A DNA stretch of 64,000 nt, taken from NCBI GenBank assembly GCA_003994795.1, contig AP018269.1, positions 3,897,677 through 3,961,676 on the forward strand, read 5' to 3'. The stretch comes from Cylindrospermum sp. NIES-4074 (GTDB lineage Bacteria > Cyanobacteriota > Cyanobacteriia > Cyanobacteriales > Nostocaceae). The position numbers and the translations under genes are program-made. Under the pieces are notes generated by a model. It searched no databases. It was given only the letters and a program-made list of their open reading frames with translations, and was not told the origin of the DNA. Positions 35,504-44,976 of the stretch are shown here, piece by piece. Within the stretch, counting starts at the first letter, position 1. Every line of letters starts with the position of its first letter.

Positions 35504-37696
35504 TCATTTATGTGATTTTGTCACCTGTTCAACAGCAAAATATTCTTTAGCATGAGAGAAATAACTTCTGGATTCATTTTTTTCAATTATCCCATTAACT
35601 ATTAAACCCAAGACATTATAACTATATCTCCCTAATATATCTTGAGCAGCACGAGCATTGCTAGAATCAATTACCCCAGGTCGAGCTACTAACAAAATAC
35701 CGTCAGTCATGCGGCTTAAAGCCAGAGCATCAGCCGCTAAAAGTAGGGGAGGAGCATCAATAATCACGAAATCATATTGATGTGAACAATCTTCGATTAG
35801 TGATGCCATTTTTTTAGAATCGAGCAAAGCTAGGGGATTGAGCGGTCGAACTCCGGCAGTTAAGACATCAAGATTATCCATCACCTTACATAAAGCAACG
35901 TTCAATTCCGCTTCATCAACAAGTACCTCACTCAAACCTGCTAAATTATTAAGTTGCCAAAGATCATGCTGAGAAGGAAGTCGCAAATCTGCATCAATAA
36001 GTAAAACTTTACGTCCTAGTTGAGCCATGACAGCGGCTAAATTAGCTGAAACTGTAGATTTGCCTTCTTTAGAAACAGCACTAGTTACTACAATACTTTT
36101 TAGTACTTGATCTGAACTCACCAATCTAAGATTGGCTTGAATCATTCTGTACATTTCACTAGCTAAAGAGTAAGGCTGGTCTCTGACAACAATATTTTGA
36201 GTATTTGTTTGTGCCTTCTGATGTCGAAAGGGCACTTTTTTAGCTAATAAAGGCATCATTCCCAGTAAAGTATATCCAAATATTTCTCTCACTTCATTAA
36301 CTGTTTTGAGAGAGCTATCCCTCATTTCTAAAATGAAAATAGTAGAACTAGCTAAAAATACCCCCAACGTCCCACCTAGTAGCAAAACAATCAATTTTTT
36401 CCCTCCAGATGACTTTTTAGGAATAATAGCCTCAGTAATTATTCTGGCACTAGCTGTATTTTGATTTTCTGCTACCTGTAAGGCTTGAATTTTCTTTAAA
36501 AGAGTTCCATAAGTAGATTGTGCGACTTCAATTGTCCGTTCTAACTCACTTTGAGTTTGTGCTAGCCGGGGTATTATTTTCGTCCTTTGCTCGTAGGCAG
36601 ACCGGGAATTATACAGAGAGGCGAGTCTTTTAGCCAAGCCAATGCGTTGCACCTCTGATTGCAAAAAATCTTGAATTAATTTTTGTCTGAGTTCTCCAAT
36701 CTGCAAGAATCCCTGAGTAAATTGTGTTTGACTACCTATAGTTTGTTCAATTTGCTTTTGTAGGAGATTTTTTAAGTTAAATCTCTTTGCTTCTAGATTG
36801 ATAATGACGGGGTTTTCATCAAGAAAACGACTGCGCTCAACTGCTAACTGTCGGTCTATTTCTTGAAGTTGCGTCAGAATGGCTTGTATTGCGGGAGAAT
36901 TGCTAAGGGAACTCACAACAATTGCCTGCTGGGAATTTAGACCGATTTTTTGGCGTAGTGCATCGGTTTGGGCGTTAAAATCTGCTAGTTGCGCCCGAAT
37001 AGTGTTAATCTCATTGTCTAAATTCCCAATAATTGTCACTGCTGACTTTGTTTCTTCCGATAAATCTACAACGCTGTTCTGTTGCTTAAATCGACGTAGT
37101 GCTGCTTCAGCAGTTTGGACAGCAGTTTGAGTTTTAGGCAACTGCTTGTCCAGAAATTGACGAGTTTCTTCTGCCTCGGCACGATTCGTTGAGATATCAT
37201 TTTCTATATAAAAATTCATAATTGTGTTGACTACCTCAGCCGCTTCTTCTGGTTTATTGCTTTTATAGGTAATTTTCAACACGTCTGTACCGCCAATGAT
37301 TTTGAGAGTCAGATCTTTTACTAGATCTTCAACTTCTAAAGGTTCACCTTTCTGATTTTTCAGCTTTAGTTTGTCTATTGTTTTTTGTAATACAGGGGGA
37401 GAAGAAATCACTTCTATCTGAGTGCTGATAGGATTTTGAGTTGATACCAGCGGTTTCAAATCCCCTATTCCTCCTCCTTCCGAGCTATTCGGCAAGAGAT
37501 TGGTTCCTAATATTTGAAAAGAAGGAACTTTGAATAATAATTTTCCTTCGGATTCGTAAGATGGCTTGAGACGGGTTGAAGCTAAAGCACTGAGGATAAC
37601 CGTAGTTGCAAAAATACAGGTAGCGGGTATCCAATGTCGTTTCACACTCGACAGATAACGACCAAAGTCTAAATCAACGGCTTCTCTAGATTCCAT
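35504..37696 (-). CDS. Wzc-like polysaccharide co-polymerase fused to a BY-type tyrosine kinase
   Basis: The 730-residue product controls chain length and export of Wzy-dependent polysaccharide. It has a first membrane helix at about 23-41, a Wzz-type extracytoplasmic region with long coiled coils (about 170-400), a second helix (LIVLLLGGTLGVFLASSTIFIL at about 430-452) and a BY-kinase domain with Walker A SKEGKST near 540, Walker A' VLLIDADLR near 566 and Walker B FVIIDAPP. The C-terminal tail after the kinase has only two tyrosines (SYF and EYF), poorer than the Tyr-rich tail of E. coli Wzc. Last gene of the minus-strand cluster, 176 bases after the GH10 gene. Confidence 0.93.
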   Translation of the reverse strand: MESREAVDLDFGRYLSSVKRHWIPATCIFATTVILSALASTRLKPSYESEGKLLFKVPSFQILGTNLLPNSSEGGGIGDLKPLVSTQNPISTQIEVISSPPVLQKTIDKLKLKNQKGEPLEVEDLVKDLTLKIIGGTDVLKITYKSNKPEEAAEVVNTIMNFYIENDISTNRAEAEETRQFLDKQLPKTQTAVQTAEAALRRFKQQNSVVDLSEETKSAVTIIGNLDNEINTIRAQLADFNAQTDALRQKIGLNSQQAIVVSSLSNSPAIQAILTQLQEIDRQLAVERSRFLDENPVIINLEAKRFNLKNLLQKQIEQTIGSQTQFTQGFLQIGELRQKLIQDFLQSEVQRIGLAKRLASLYNSRSAYEQRTKIIPRLAQTQSELERTIEVAQSTYGTLLKKIQALQVAENQNTASARIITEAIIPKKSSGGKKLIVLLLGGTLGVFLASSTIFILEMRDSSLKTVNEVREIFGYTLLGMMPLLAKKVPFRHQKAQTNTQNIVVRDQPYSLASEMYRMIQANLRLVSSDQVLKSIVVTSAVSKEGKSTVSANLAAVMAQLGRKVLLIDADLRLPSQHDLWQLNNLAGLSEVLVDEAELNVALCKVMDNLDVLTAGVRPLNPLALLDSKKMASLIEDCSHQYDFVIIDAPPLLLAADALALSRMTDGILLVARPGVIDSSNARAAQDILGRYSYNVLGLIVNGIIEKNESRSYFSHAKEYFAVEQVTKSHK

Positions 37697-37872
37697 AAAG
37701 CTTTTTGAGTTAAATTCTTAAGAATATAAATTTTCAGGGAAAAACAAAATATTTATTTACTGAGAGACTACTAACATCCTGTTACTGATATAAATGATAC
37801 TATTTGAAATAGTATAAGTTAGCCGGGTTGCAAAACTGTAAAATTATCTGGAAGCAGGTTTTCACCAATAAC

Positions 37873-39057
37873 TTAGCGTTTGGGAGCGTGATCAAAAGCA
37901 CGAGCGATGGCATTCCAAACCAACTTACGCTGCATTTGAGCATCTAATGGCAGGGGGCGAACTGGTGCATGATCATCTCTGGGTTGAAATTCGCTTAACC
38001 AGGAATTGCGATCGCTTAATCCCCAAGTGATCACAGCAATCACGGCCTTTTCATCCAAGGCCGCTGAGAGATAATCTTCATAAACTCCAGCAATAATGCG
38101 ATCGCGTATTTTAATATCTACAGGTAGGTCTTTATCTGCCACATCCATTTCCGTAATCATAATCTTTAATCCCAAACTAGCCACGTCCCGCAAAAATCGC
38201 CTGAGCTTTTCTTGATTAAATTTATTCTTACCTGGTAACAAATGAGCTTGAATACCGAGAGCATGAATCGGAGTTCCTTTAGATTTCAACTTTTCTAACA
38301 ACTTCAAAACAGCAATCCTCTTGGCTTCATCTTGAGGTGTGTCATAGTCTAAACCAAAATCGTTGTAAACCAATAATGTCTGCGGATCAGACTCAGCAGC
38401 GAGGCGAAATGCTAAATCAATATAATCTGTCCCTAAAAGCTTGAGCCACGGTGTTGTTCGCAAACCATCAGAGCGGTTGTCACCCAGATTAATAGCTTCA
38501 TTAACCACATCCCAAGAATGAATTTTTCCAGCGTAATGCTGCATAACGGTTTTAATATGTTGCGCTAAAAACTCCCTAGCATTTTGTCTGTTAACTGTAT
38601 TCCTAAACCAGGGAGGTAGAGACTCATGCCAAACTAAAGTATGCCCTCGAAAAAGCAAGTCATGAGTTTTAGCATAGTTAACCATCCAATCTCCCATTTG
38701 GAAATCAAAACTATCTGGACTAGGACGTAGAGGTTGCTTCCCAGCAAACCACTTTAATTCCCATTCTGGGACAAGCATTCCGCACTCAAGTGCTACACTT
38801 GCAGCCAGTTTTACGTCCAAAGATAGATCAGGATATCGAACAGCCGTTCCGTAAATTAACCCTTTAGCAGCAGCACGCTCTTTTAAAGAAACTTTTCCAG
38901 AGGCAATAAAAGTTCTGTTGGGATTGTCAAGTGCTTGAATCTGTTGACTCCAATAAATATTTTTAGCGGCTACAACAGCACCTATACCTGTAAGCGCCCC
39001 AAGACCTAATTTAAAGATTCTCCGTCGGCTAAGTAACCAATTATTACCCATTGACAA
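37873..39057 (-). CDS. Family GH10 glycoside hydrolase (endo-xylanase type), probable Tat export signal
   Basis: The 394-residue product has the GH10 TIM-barrel layout: GHTLVWHESLPPW (138-150), acid/base Glu187 in WDVVNEA, and nucleophile Glu303 in ITEMD, so both catalytic acids are present. GH10 enzymes usually cleave beta-1,4-xylan. The N-terminus SRRRIFKLGLGALTGIGAVVA has consecutive arginines before a hydrophobic stretch and resembles a twin-arginine signal, so the protein is probably exported or membrane-anchored. It sits 10 bases downstream of the WecG-type gene within the polysaccharide cluster, which suggests trimming or editing of the cluster's own product rather than plant-biomass use. 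Start ATG at 39057; 39051 is an alternative. Confidence 0.92.
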   Translation of the reverse strand: MSMGNNWLLSRRRIFKLGLGALTGIGAVVAAKNIYWSQQIQALDNPNRTFIASGKVSLKERAAAKGLIYGTAVRYPDLSLDVKLAASVALECGMLVPEWELKWFAGKQPLRPSPDSFDFQMGDWMVNYAKTHDLLFRGHTLVWHESLPPWFRNTVNRQNAREFLAQHIKTVMQHYAGKIHSWDVVNEAINLGDNRSDGLRTTPWLKLLGTDYIDLAFRLAAESDPQTLLVYNDFGLDYDTPQDEAKRIAVLKLLEKLKSKGTPIHALGIQAHLLPGKNKFNQEKLRRFLRDVASLGLKIMITEMDVADKDLPVDIKIRDRIIAGVYEDYLSAALDEKAVIAVITWGLSDRNSWLSEFQPRDDHAPVRPLPLDAQMQRKLVWNAIARAFDHAPKR

Positions 39058-39067
39058 TCACTCATAA

Positions 39068-39823
39068 TTAAAACTTAGACAATTTCAACTTCTGCATCAG
39101 AACCAGCCAAATAAATAGGGGATTGCCGACTACATAACGCTGCCATAAACGTTTGGGTTCAACTATCAAGCGAAATAACCACTCTAAACCGCTTTTCTGC
39201 ATCCAGACTGGCGCTCTTTTTACCATACCTGCAACCATTTCAAAGCTAACACCGATACCAACTGAAATTGGCACTTTTAGCTGTTGATAATTGGCATATA
39301 TCCAATTTTCCTGTTTGGGAGCGCCCAGTCCTACAAACAGAATATGTGGTGCTGCATCTTTAATCTGGGCATTGATTAAGGCTAGTTCTGCGGTATTTGA
39401 TTCAAAGCCGTAAGGTGGACAGTAAGTGCCTACAATTTTTAGACCTGAATGCCGAGCCTGGAGAATTTTTGCAGCTTTATCCGCTGCACCAGGACGACCA
39501 CCCAACAAAAATACTTTTAATTCTCTTGAAGCAGCTATTGCACACAGCTTTTCAAACAAATCAGTACCATTAACCCTACCTTTGAGTGGTGTCTGCAAAA
39601 ACCGAGCAGCCCATAGCAGCGGAACACCATCTGGCACTACTAAAAAAGCTTTACTATAAATTTCCCGAAAATGGGCATCTTTTTGTAGGGTTAAAATGTG
39701 CTGTGCATTGGGTGTGACTACATATTCTGGTGGACTTCCCGAAATTGCATGATCTACAATTATTTCTACGACTTCATCAAAGCTATATTTATCAATATGT
39801 GTACCAGCAATGTTTATTCTCAT
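39068..39823 (-). CDS. WecG/TagA/CpsF-family glycosyltransferase (GT26)
   Basis: The 251-residue product adds a sugar (ManNAc or ManNAcA in characterised members) to a lipid-linked intermediate. Family landmarks are TPNAQHILTLQKD, VVPDGVPLLWAARFLQTPL, RVNGTDLFEKLC, VFLLGGRPGAADKAA, VGLGAPKQENWI and the C-terminal RAPVWMQKSGLEWLFRLIVEPKRLWQRY. It is cytoplasmic and peripheral to the membrane. Located between a GT4 gene and the GH10 gene, it fits as a later transferase in repeat-unit assembly. Confidence 0.94.
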   Translation of the reverse strand: MRINIAGTHIDKYSFDEVVEIIVDHAISGSPPEYVVTPNAQHILTLQKDAHFREIYSKAFLVVPDGVPLLWAARFLQTPLKGRVNGTDLFEKLCAIAASRELKVFLLGGRPGAADKAAKILQARHSGLKIVGTYCPPYGFESNTAELALINAQIKDAAPHILFVGLGAPKQENWIYANYQQLKVPISVGIGVSFEMVAGMVKRAPVWMQKSGLEWLFRLIVEPKRLWQRYVVGNPLFIWLVLMQKLKLSKF

Positions 39824-39957
39824 AGTTTTTCATGGAGATGATCATTTGGGTTGATAACAAGCAGAGATTTACATACAACTAGGTAATCGTTGCCTATATT
39901 AGCACCTAATAGCAATTTTAAAATCTGTGCTATTAGGTTCTGCTTTTCATTGTTGTT

Positions 39958-41040
39958 TCATTTCCTGGCAGTTATATTACAGCACTCCATGAAAATATTT
40001 ACTAACTGAGGAGAATATTTATCCACATCAAAAGGACTTACTATTTCTCTAGCTGCCTTTCCTAGAGATAATCTTAAAGTCTCATTTTCAATCAAAGACT
40101 GCATTGCCTCCGACAACTGTTCCACATCACCGGGAGCCACTAGTAAACCATTTTTGTGTGAAATTACTAATTCAGGAATTCCCCCAACTGGTGTACTGAT
40201 TATTGGCAAACCCCAACCCATTGCTTCTAGTATTGCCATTGGCAAAGCTTCATTGTAAGAGGGTAGTATAAATACATCAGATTTGCTTAGAAGTTTGTCC
40301 CTTTGTGCTGAGTTGACCCAACCTAAAAAAGTAATCTGTTCCCCAAGATTGAGACTTGCAACTAAGTTCTTTGCTTCTTCTAAATCTCCATCTCCAGCCA
40401 GAATTAAATCTGAGCGTTTTTTGAGCGTGGAGGGCAAGTTTGCAAATGCCCTAATTAAATCAAATGCTCCTTTACGTTGACCAACACGCCCACAAAAGAG
40501 CAGAGTTACTTTCTTAACATTTAGGCGTTCTGGAATTTGTACAGGTAATTCTGTGGGGTTGGGTAAGATAAAAACCTGTTGTGGGTTTAAACCCAGATTG
40601 TTCACATAAAAATCCTTCCAAGTTTTTGACAGGACAATAAAACCATTGCATCGACAGAATATGCTATTTAGCCCCCGCTTTGCCCATTTAGGTAGTCGAG
40701 AGTAAGTTAAATGAAATTCTGCTCCGTGAGCATGGATAATTACTGGCTTGCGGAAAATAAAAGCAGTTAGAGCAATAATTGCTTTTCTGAAAACGCTACC
40801 ACCATCGGAAATATGAATATAGACAATATCCGTTCTTTGGGATGATAGCATCCACAATAACTTGACTAAACATTTGCCAAAAACTGCGATTCTGTGGGCA
40901 ATTGAACCTTCATCATGGCTAGTTAAATGCTGAATTTGAATATGAGGAGGAATATGCTTGAGAATCAGGTTCTCTACGGTTGCTATACCTCCATTTTGTT
41001 CTAGGCTAGCACCTAACATAATTATTTTAATTTTAATCAT
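39958..41040 (-). CDS. Glycosyltransferase family 4
   Basis: The 360-residue product is a retaining GT-B transferase. N-terminal MLGASLEQNGGIATVENL matches the acceptor-side start of GT4. The C-terminal half has LLFCGRVGQRKGAFDLIRAF, ITFLGWV, the donor-binding EALPMAILEAMGWGLPIISTPVGGIPE with EX7E spacing, and GLLVAPGDVEQLSEAM. Donor and acceptor cannot be told. Second of two GT4 genes in the cluster, 20 bases downstream of the Wzy-like gene. Confidence 0.94.
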   Translation of the reverse strand: MIKIKIIMLGASLEQNGGIATVENLILKHIPPHIQIQHLTSHDEGSIAHRIAVFGKCLVKLLWMLSSQRTDIVYIHISDGGSVFRKAIIALTAFIFRKPVIIHAHGAEFHLTYSRLPKWAKRGLNSIFCRCNGFIVLSKTWKDFYVNNLGLNPQQVFILPNPTELPVQIPERLNVKKVTLLFCGRVGQRKGAFDLIRAFANLPSTLKKRSDLILAGDGDLEEAKNLVASLNLGEQITFLGWVNSAQRDKLLSKSDVFILPSYNEALPMAILEAMGWGLPIISTPVGGIPELVISHKNGLLVAPGDVEQLSEAMQSLIENETLRLSLGKAAREIVSPFDVDKYSPQLVNIFMECCNITARK

Positions 41041-41060
41041 ATTTTCTAGATTTTTTATAA

Positions 41061-42320
41061 TTATAATTTTGCTGCGTCAGGCGAGTATTTTTGTTTTGCA
41101 TCTAGCTGAATAAGTAATGAGAAAGATATCGCTGTATAAAGTACAAAATTAAGGCGATTTGCTTCTATTAAACCTGATTCAGTCAGGTTGGAGATTACCA
41201 CATATAGTAAATATAAGATTGGCCAAACACTGGACATTGTTTTACTCAATCGCAGCCAAACGACTGCTTGCACGAGATTGCGCCAAAATCCTAAGAAAAA
41301 TAGCGATAATCCCAATAAACCCAAATCTAGCCAGAGAGCCAAGAAACCATTGTGGGGGTGTGTTGGCGTCCATCCAGCTGCCCGCCAAATATACGCAGAT
41401 TCACCATTCAATCCTTGCCAAAATCCACTAAATCCATAGCCAAGCCAAGGATGTTTCCAAATCATTTCCATCACTAAAGGCCATAGTTCTGTTCGACCAG
41501 TAAGTGTAGCATCTTTACCAATTGAATTAAATATAGCATCACCACTATTGATAAATAAGAAATATAAACATTCGCCTCCAGTTACTATAGCTATAAGCGC
41601 AGGAATCATTAGCGGATAGGGCCAGCGCCAAATCAAAAAAACAAAGAATGCGAATATTAAAATTAATAGATTAAGTAGCGATGAACTTGAAGCTGAAAGC
41701 AACATCAGCAGCACCGATAAACAAAAACCACACCAGATAGTCGAACGGTATTTTTTTGCTTCATTACCAAGCAGGAAAAAAATTAAGGCGCTGATTACCA
41801 TCCTGGCACCAAGAACATTTTTGTGCAGGAATACTCCACGCCACTTTCCTTGATGAACGCCGCCCATAATTCCAAATTTGGGTAAAGCTATAGCAAAAAT
41901 AAAACTCAGAATGATGGCGATACTAAATACCCAAGCAAGCAATTGCAATTGCTGTTTTATGGTGTAGCGCGAGGCTAAATAAAGTCCAAATAAGGCAGAA
42001 CCAATAAGAGTAATACTATCCTTCAGAGTGGTTGCTGGCTCAAAAGACCAGATGATAGAGATAGGAGCTAGCAAGACCAAACTAGAAATTAAGTAATCTT
42101 TACTCAGAAGAATAACAGCTTTCTTCCAACGCAAAAGCAGTAGAAATAAGGTAACTAAGTAGATGATAAAATTAGTAATCCTAATTAAGGAACTATCAAA
42201 CTCAGCAAACTCGTTTTCTTGCGCTCCCCCTGATAGCAAAAGATTTAAAATTGCCCCTGAATAGATTAGTAATGCGAAAACTGTAAATCCCAGTTCGGCA
42301 TTGATTAAAATCTTTCTCAT
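41061..42320 (-). CDS. O-antigen-ligase/Wzy-type polysaccharide polymerase
   Basis: The 419-residue product is polytopic with 10-12 hydrophobic segments. The Wzy_C-type core reads WRGVFLHKNVLGARMVISALIFFLL, then a large loop ending LGYGFSGFW and THPHNGFLALWLDLGLLGLSLFFLG, the usual signature of the ligase/polymerase superfamily. It would join lipid-linked repeat units on the outer face of the membrane. It overlaps the preceding GT4 gene by four bases (ATGA), so coupling is likely. Polymerase rather than ligase is inferred from the flippase and Wzc-like genes nearby. Confidence 0.9.
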   Translation of the reverse strand: MRKILINAELGFTVFALLIYSGAILNLLLSGGAQENEFAEFDSSLIRITNFIIYLVTLFLLLLRWKKAVILLSKDYLISSLVLLAPISIIWSFEPATTLKDSITLIGSALFGLYLASRYTIKQQLQLLAWVFSIAIILSFIFAIALPKFGIMGGVHQGKWRGVFLHKNVLGARMVISALIFFLLGNEAKKYRSTIWCGFCLSVLLMLLSASSSSLLNLLILIFAFFVFLIWRWPYPLMIPALIAIVTGGECLYFLFINSGDAIFNSIGKDATLTGRTELWPLVMEMIWKHPWLGYGFSGFWQGLNGESAYIWRAAGWTPTHPHNGFLALWLDLGLLGLSLFFLGFWRNLVQAVVWLRLSKTMSSVWPILYLLYVVISNLTESGLIEANRLNFVLYTAISFSLLIQLDAKQKYSPDAAKL

Positions 42321-43429
42321 AAATTGGTCAAAGATTTATTGTTCATCTTGATTGTTTTGTGGTAAATATCAACTGTTTGAGCGGCAATATTTAACCAATT
42401 TAAATCTTGTTCACAACGAGCTAGTGCCGCAGTTTGTATTTGCTGTTGCAATTGGCGATCGCTCAATATCCTAATGATCGCATCGGCTAAAGCCCTTACG
42501 TCACGGGGGGGAACCAGCAAACCGTCGGTTTCATCTCGAATCATTTCGGATAAACCGCCAATATTAGAGGCAATCACTGGCGTTCCTGTGCCATAGGCGA
42601 TCGCCGCTACACCGCTCTGAGAGGCTTCGATATAAGGCAAAACGATGGCTGTGCTGCGATCGCACAAACCAGCTATCTCTGCCGGCAGAATATAGCGATT
42701 GAGAATTTCATAACGTTGAGCGTCGTATTCATCAGGGAAATATTGTTGTAAATTTTCTCCTTTGCCAGCAATGATCAGCTTCACTTCTGGGATGCGTTCT
42801 GCTACTAATGACATTGCCTCAATTAGGTATTTTAAGCCTTTATAAGGCCAGATTCGCCCTATGAATAACAAGGTGTAAGGCTCACGTTCTACACCTTTTG
42901 TACTTGCCATTCTCTGATATAAACTGCCAAGTTCCCCGTGAGGAAGTACATTCACTCGCCGTGGGGGGACGCGGAAGTGCTTATTTAAAGTAGCTTTAAG
43001 GAGTTCGGCATGGACGATTAACTGCTGCGAACGGTAGAAGGCTATACGACGAGTATACTCTGAACCTGGGGTACTGCTGCGATCGCCAGGGTGACGTAAT
43101 ACATCATGGATAGTCGTCACCAAGGGGGGCATTTTGTTGAAAAGAAGCGTCAAATCGTACCAGATATCGTTAGTTTCCTGGACATGAAGTACATCTGGCT
43201 GCGATTTACGAATCATCTCCATCATCTCACTCATCGCAAATATGTTGCGTATGTCCCGAATGCGTGGTTTTTTAAAAGTAAGCACCCGGATGCGTGGATC
43301 TAGCAAACCCTGGCATTGTGCAGATACTTTTTCTGGGTGTATCAGCGTTAGATCAACATATTGGGCTAACCCATTTGCTAATTCGACAGTATATTCATAA
43401 AAGCAAAAATGTAAGAGTGAAACTTTCAT
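42317..43429 (-). CDS. Glycosyltransferase family 4
   Basis: The 370-residue product starts with LLHFCFYEYTVELANGLAQYVDLTL (acceptor domain). The donor domain has LLFIGRIWPYKGLKYLIEAM, VKLIIAGKG, and VLPYIEASQSGVAAIAYGTGTPVIASNIGGLSEMI, with GLLVPPRDV. It is a retaining GT-B transferase with unknown sugar. The gene starts two bases after the flippase gene's stop and overlaps the Wzy-like gene by four bases, so flippase, transferase and polymerase genes form one tight unit. Confidence 0.94.
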   Translation of the reverse strand: MKVSLLHFCFYEYTVELANGLAQYVDLTLIHPEKVSAQCQGLLDPRIRVLTFKKPRIRDIRNIFAMSEMMEMIRKSQPDVLHVQETNDIWYDLTLLFNKMPPLVTTIHDVLRHPGDRSSTPGSEYTRRIAFYRSQQLIVHAELLKATLNKHFRVPPRRVNVLPHGELGSLYQRMASTKGVEREPYTLLFIGRIWPYKGLKYLIEAMSLVAERIPEVKLIIAGKGENLQQYFPDEYDAQRYEILNRYILPAEIAGLCDRSTAIVLPYIEASQSGVAAIAYGTGTPVIASNIGGLSEMIRDETDGLLVPPRDVRALADAIIRILSDRQLQQQIQTAALARCEQDLNWLNIAAQTVDIYHKTIKMNNKSLTNL

Positions 43430-43431
43430 GA

Positions 43432-44874
43432 TTATGAGCGCTTTTTAAGTAAAAATTTTTCCCACACGGCACTAAGACCACCAAGGGCATAGGTGGCTAT
43501 AGAACCAACTATGAGACAATAAGACAAAGTAGCAGCCAGCATTTTTACTAAAATATTTAGACTGAAGTTTTGTAAAATCACAAATACAACCAACATTAAA
43601 GTGCTAACTATAATTGGGCGGCGGATTGTTCTCCATATTTGTAGGGAAAACAAGCGCTTATATACGTAGTAAATATATATAAAACAGGCGATAATTTGCA
43701 TAGATAAATTAGCAATTGCTGCGCCATTTAATTGATATTTTTCCACCATAAAGATACTGAGCAATCCTCCCAAGACAGAAGTGATTAATACTTCAATTAA
43801 GTTAATCTGCTCAAATCCATTTGCTACTAGAACATAACTGAGTGGCCGGGTGTAAGATGATGCAATTAGCCCCATTGTAACTATATTCAAAGCCGTAGTT
43901 GCCTGAGCAAAACTAGGATTACGATAAATTAGAATCAGTATATCCTGCCCGATAAATAAAATTCCCACAACCAAAGGCAGTGCAACAATTAGCAACATTT
44001 CGACCACATTTTCTGCCAACTGACGCTGCTTTTCTCGCCCTAAATCAACAGCTTTGGACATTCCCGGAAAGACGGCAATCACTAGGCTATAGGAAATAAT
44101 TTGAAATGGTTGCATTAATTGTGCAACTGCACCGTACATTCCCACAACTACTTCTCCCCCTAATAATGAGAGGATGAGAATTTGCATCCTATCTTTGACC
44201 ACAGCCATCCCTTCAATGAATAAGAATACCCAGGCTGCTTTGATGGTGCGCCAGGTGAAATCCCAACTAATTTGCCATTTAGGTTTAACAAAGGGTAAAA
44301 TACAAACCCACTCAACGAAGAGAATTAAGGCTTCAGAAATTACCATAATTGCAGCCAACCAGTTCAACCCATAATTGAGATTCATTGCCCAAATCATTAC
44401 CAGCAAGCGCAGGATATAGATTGGTACTGTGCTGATAGCAATCAAGTACATTTTCTCATAAGCCTGAAAAATCGCCTCGGTAATGTTAGAAAGGGAAAAG
44501 GGGACAATCATTAATCCCATAATGTAGCAAACAGTTGATGTCTCGGAATTGTAGGGTAGTGCAAACACCACGACTACCATTGCTACATAACCAATGAGGC
44601 TAAAAATTAACTGCAACAGAGTACCGTTGACTAAATAAAGCGGTGTTTCTTGCGGATTGCGCGATATTTCTCTAGTAAAAAGTGTTTTTAAACCCGCAGC
44701 AGCAAGAGTCATAAACACAAAATAATAGCTAAATGCAAGTGTATATTGCCCTAGTTCATAAGCTCCAAGAATCCGAGCAATAAATGCGAATAATACAAAA
44801 CTTGTCAGGCTTTGCGTCAGTCGATTAGCCAATAATGAAAAAGAATTTCCTAGTAGCTTTCGTGTCCCTGTCAT
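43432..44874 (-). CDS. Wzx-type lipid-linked oligosaccharide flippase
   Basis: The 480-residue product has about 12-14 hydrophobic segments. The N-terminus (LLGNSFSLLANRLTQSLTSFVLFAFIARILGAYELGQYTLAFSYY in outline) is the standard opening of Wzx/MATE-like polysaccharide exporters, with FTREI after the second helix. It would flip undecaprenyl-linked repeat units to the periplasmic face. First of the tightly spaced flippase-GT4-polymerase trio. Confidence 0.93.
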   Translation of the reverse strand: MTGTRKLLGNSFSLLANRLTQSLTSFVLFAFIARILGAYELGQYTLAFSYYFVFMTLAAAGLKTLFTREISRNPQETPLYLVNGTLLQLIFSLIGYVAMVVVVFALPYNSETSTVCYIMGLMIVPFSLSNITEAIFQAYEKMYLIAISTVPIYILRLLVMIWAMNLNYGLNWLAAIMVISEALILFVEWVCILPFVKPKWQISWDFTWRTIKAAWVFLFIEGMAVVKDRMQILILSLLGGEVVVGMYGAVAQLMQPFQIISYSLVIAVFPGMSKAVDLGREKQRQLAENVVEMLLIVALPLVVGILFIGQDILILIYRNPSFAQATTALNIVTMGLIASSYTRPLSYVLVANGFEQINLIEVLITSVLGGLLSIFMVEKYQLNGAAIANLSMQIIACFIYIYYVYKRLFSLQIWRTIRRPIIVSTLMLVVFVILQNFSLNILVKMLAATLSYCLIVGSIATYALGGLSAVWEKFLLKKRS

Positions 44875-44976
44875 CTGGGGGAATTACGTCCTTATATTTA
44901 GTTATCAATGTAGATATAGACTCAAAGAGAGACAAGGATTAATATGTAGCTTTTACATATTAATCTTTTATCCAAA

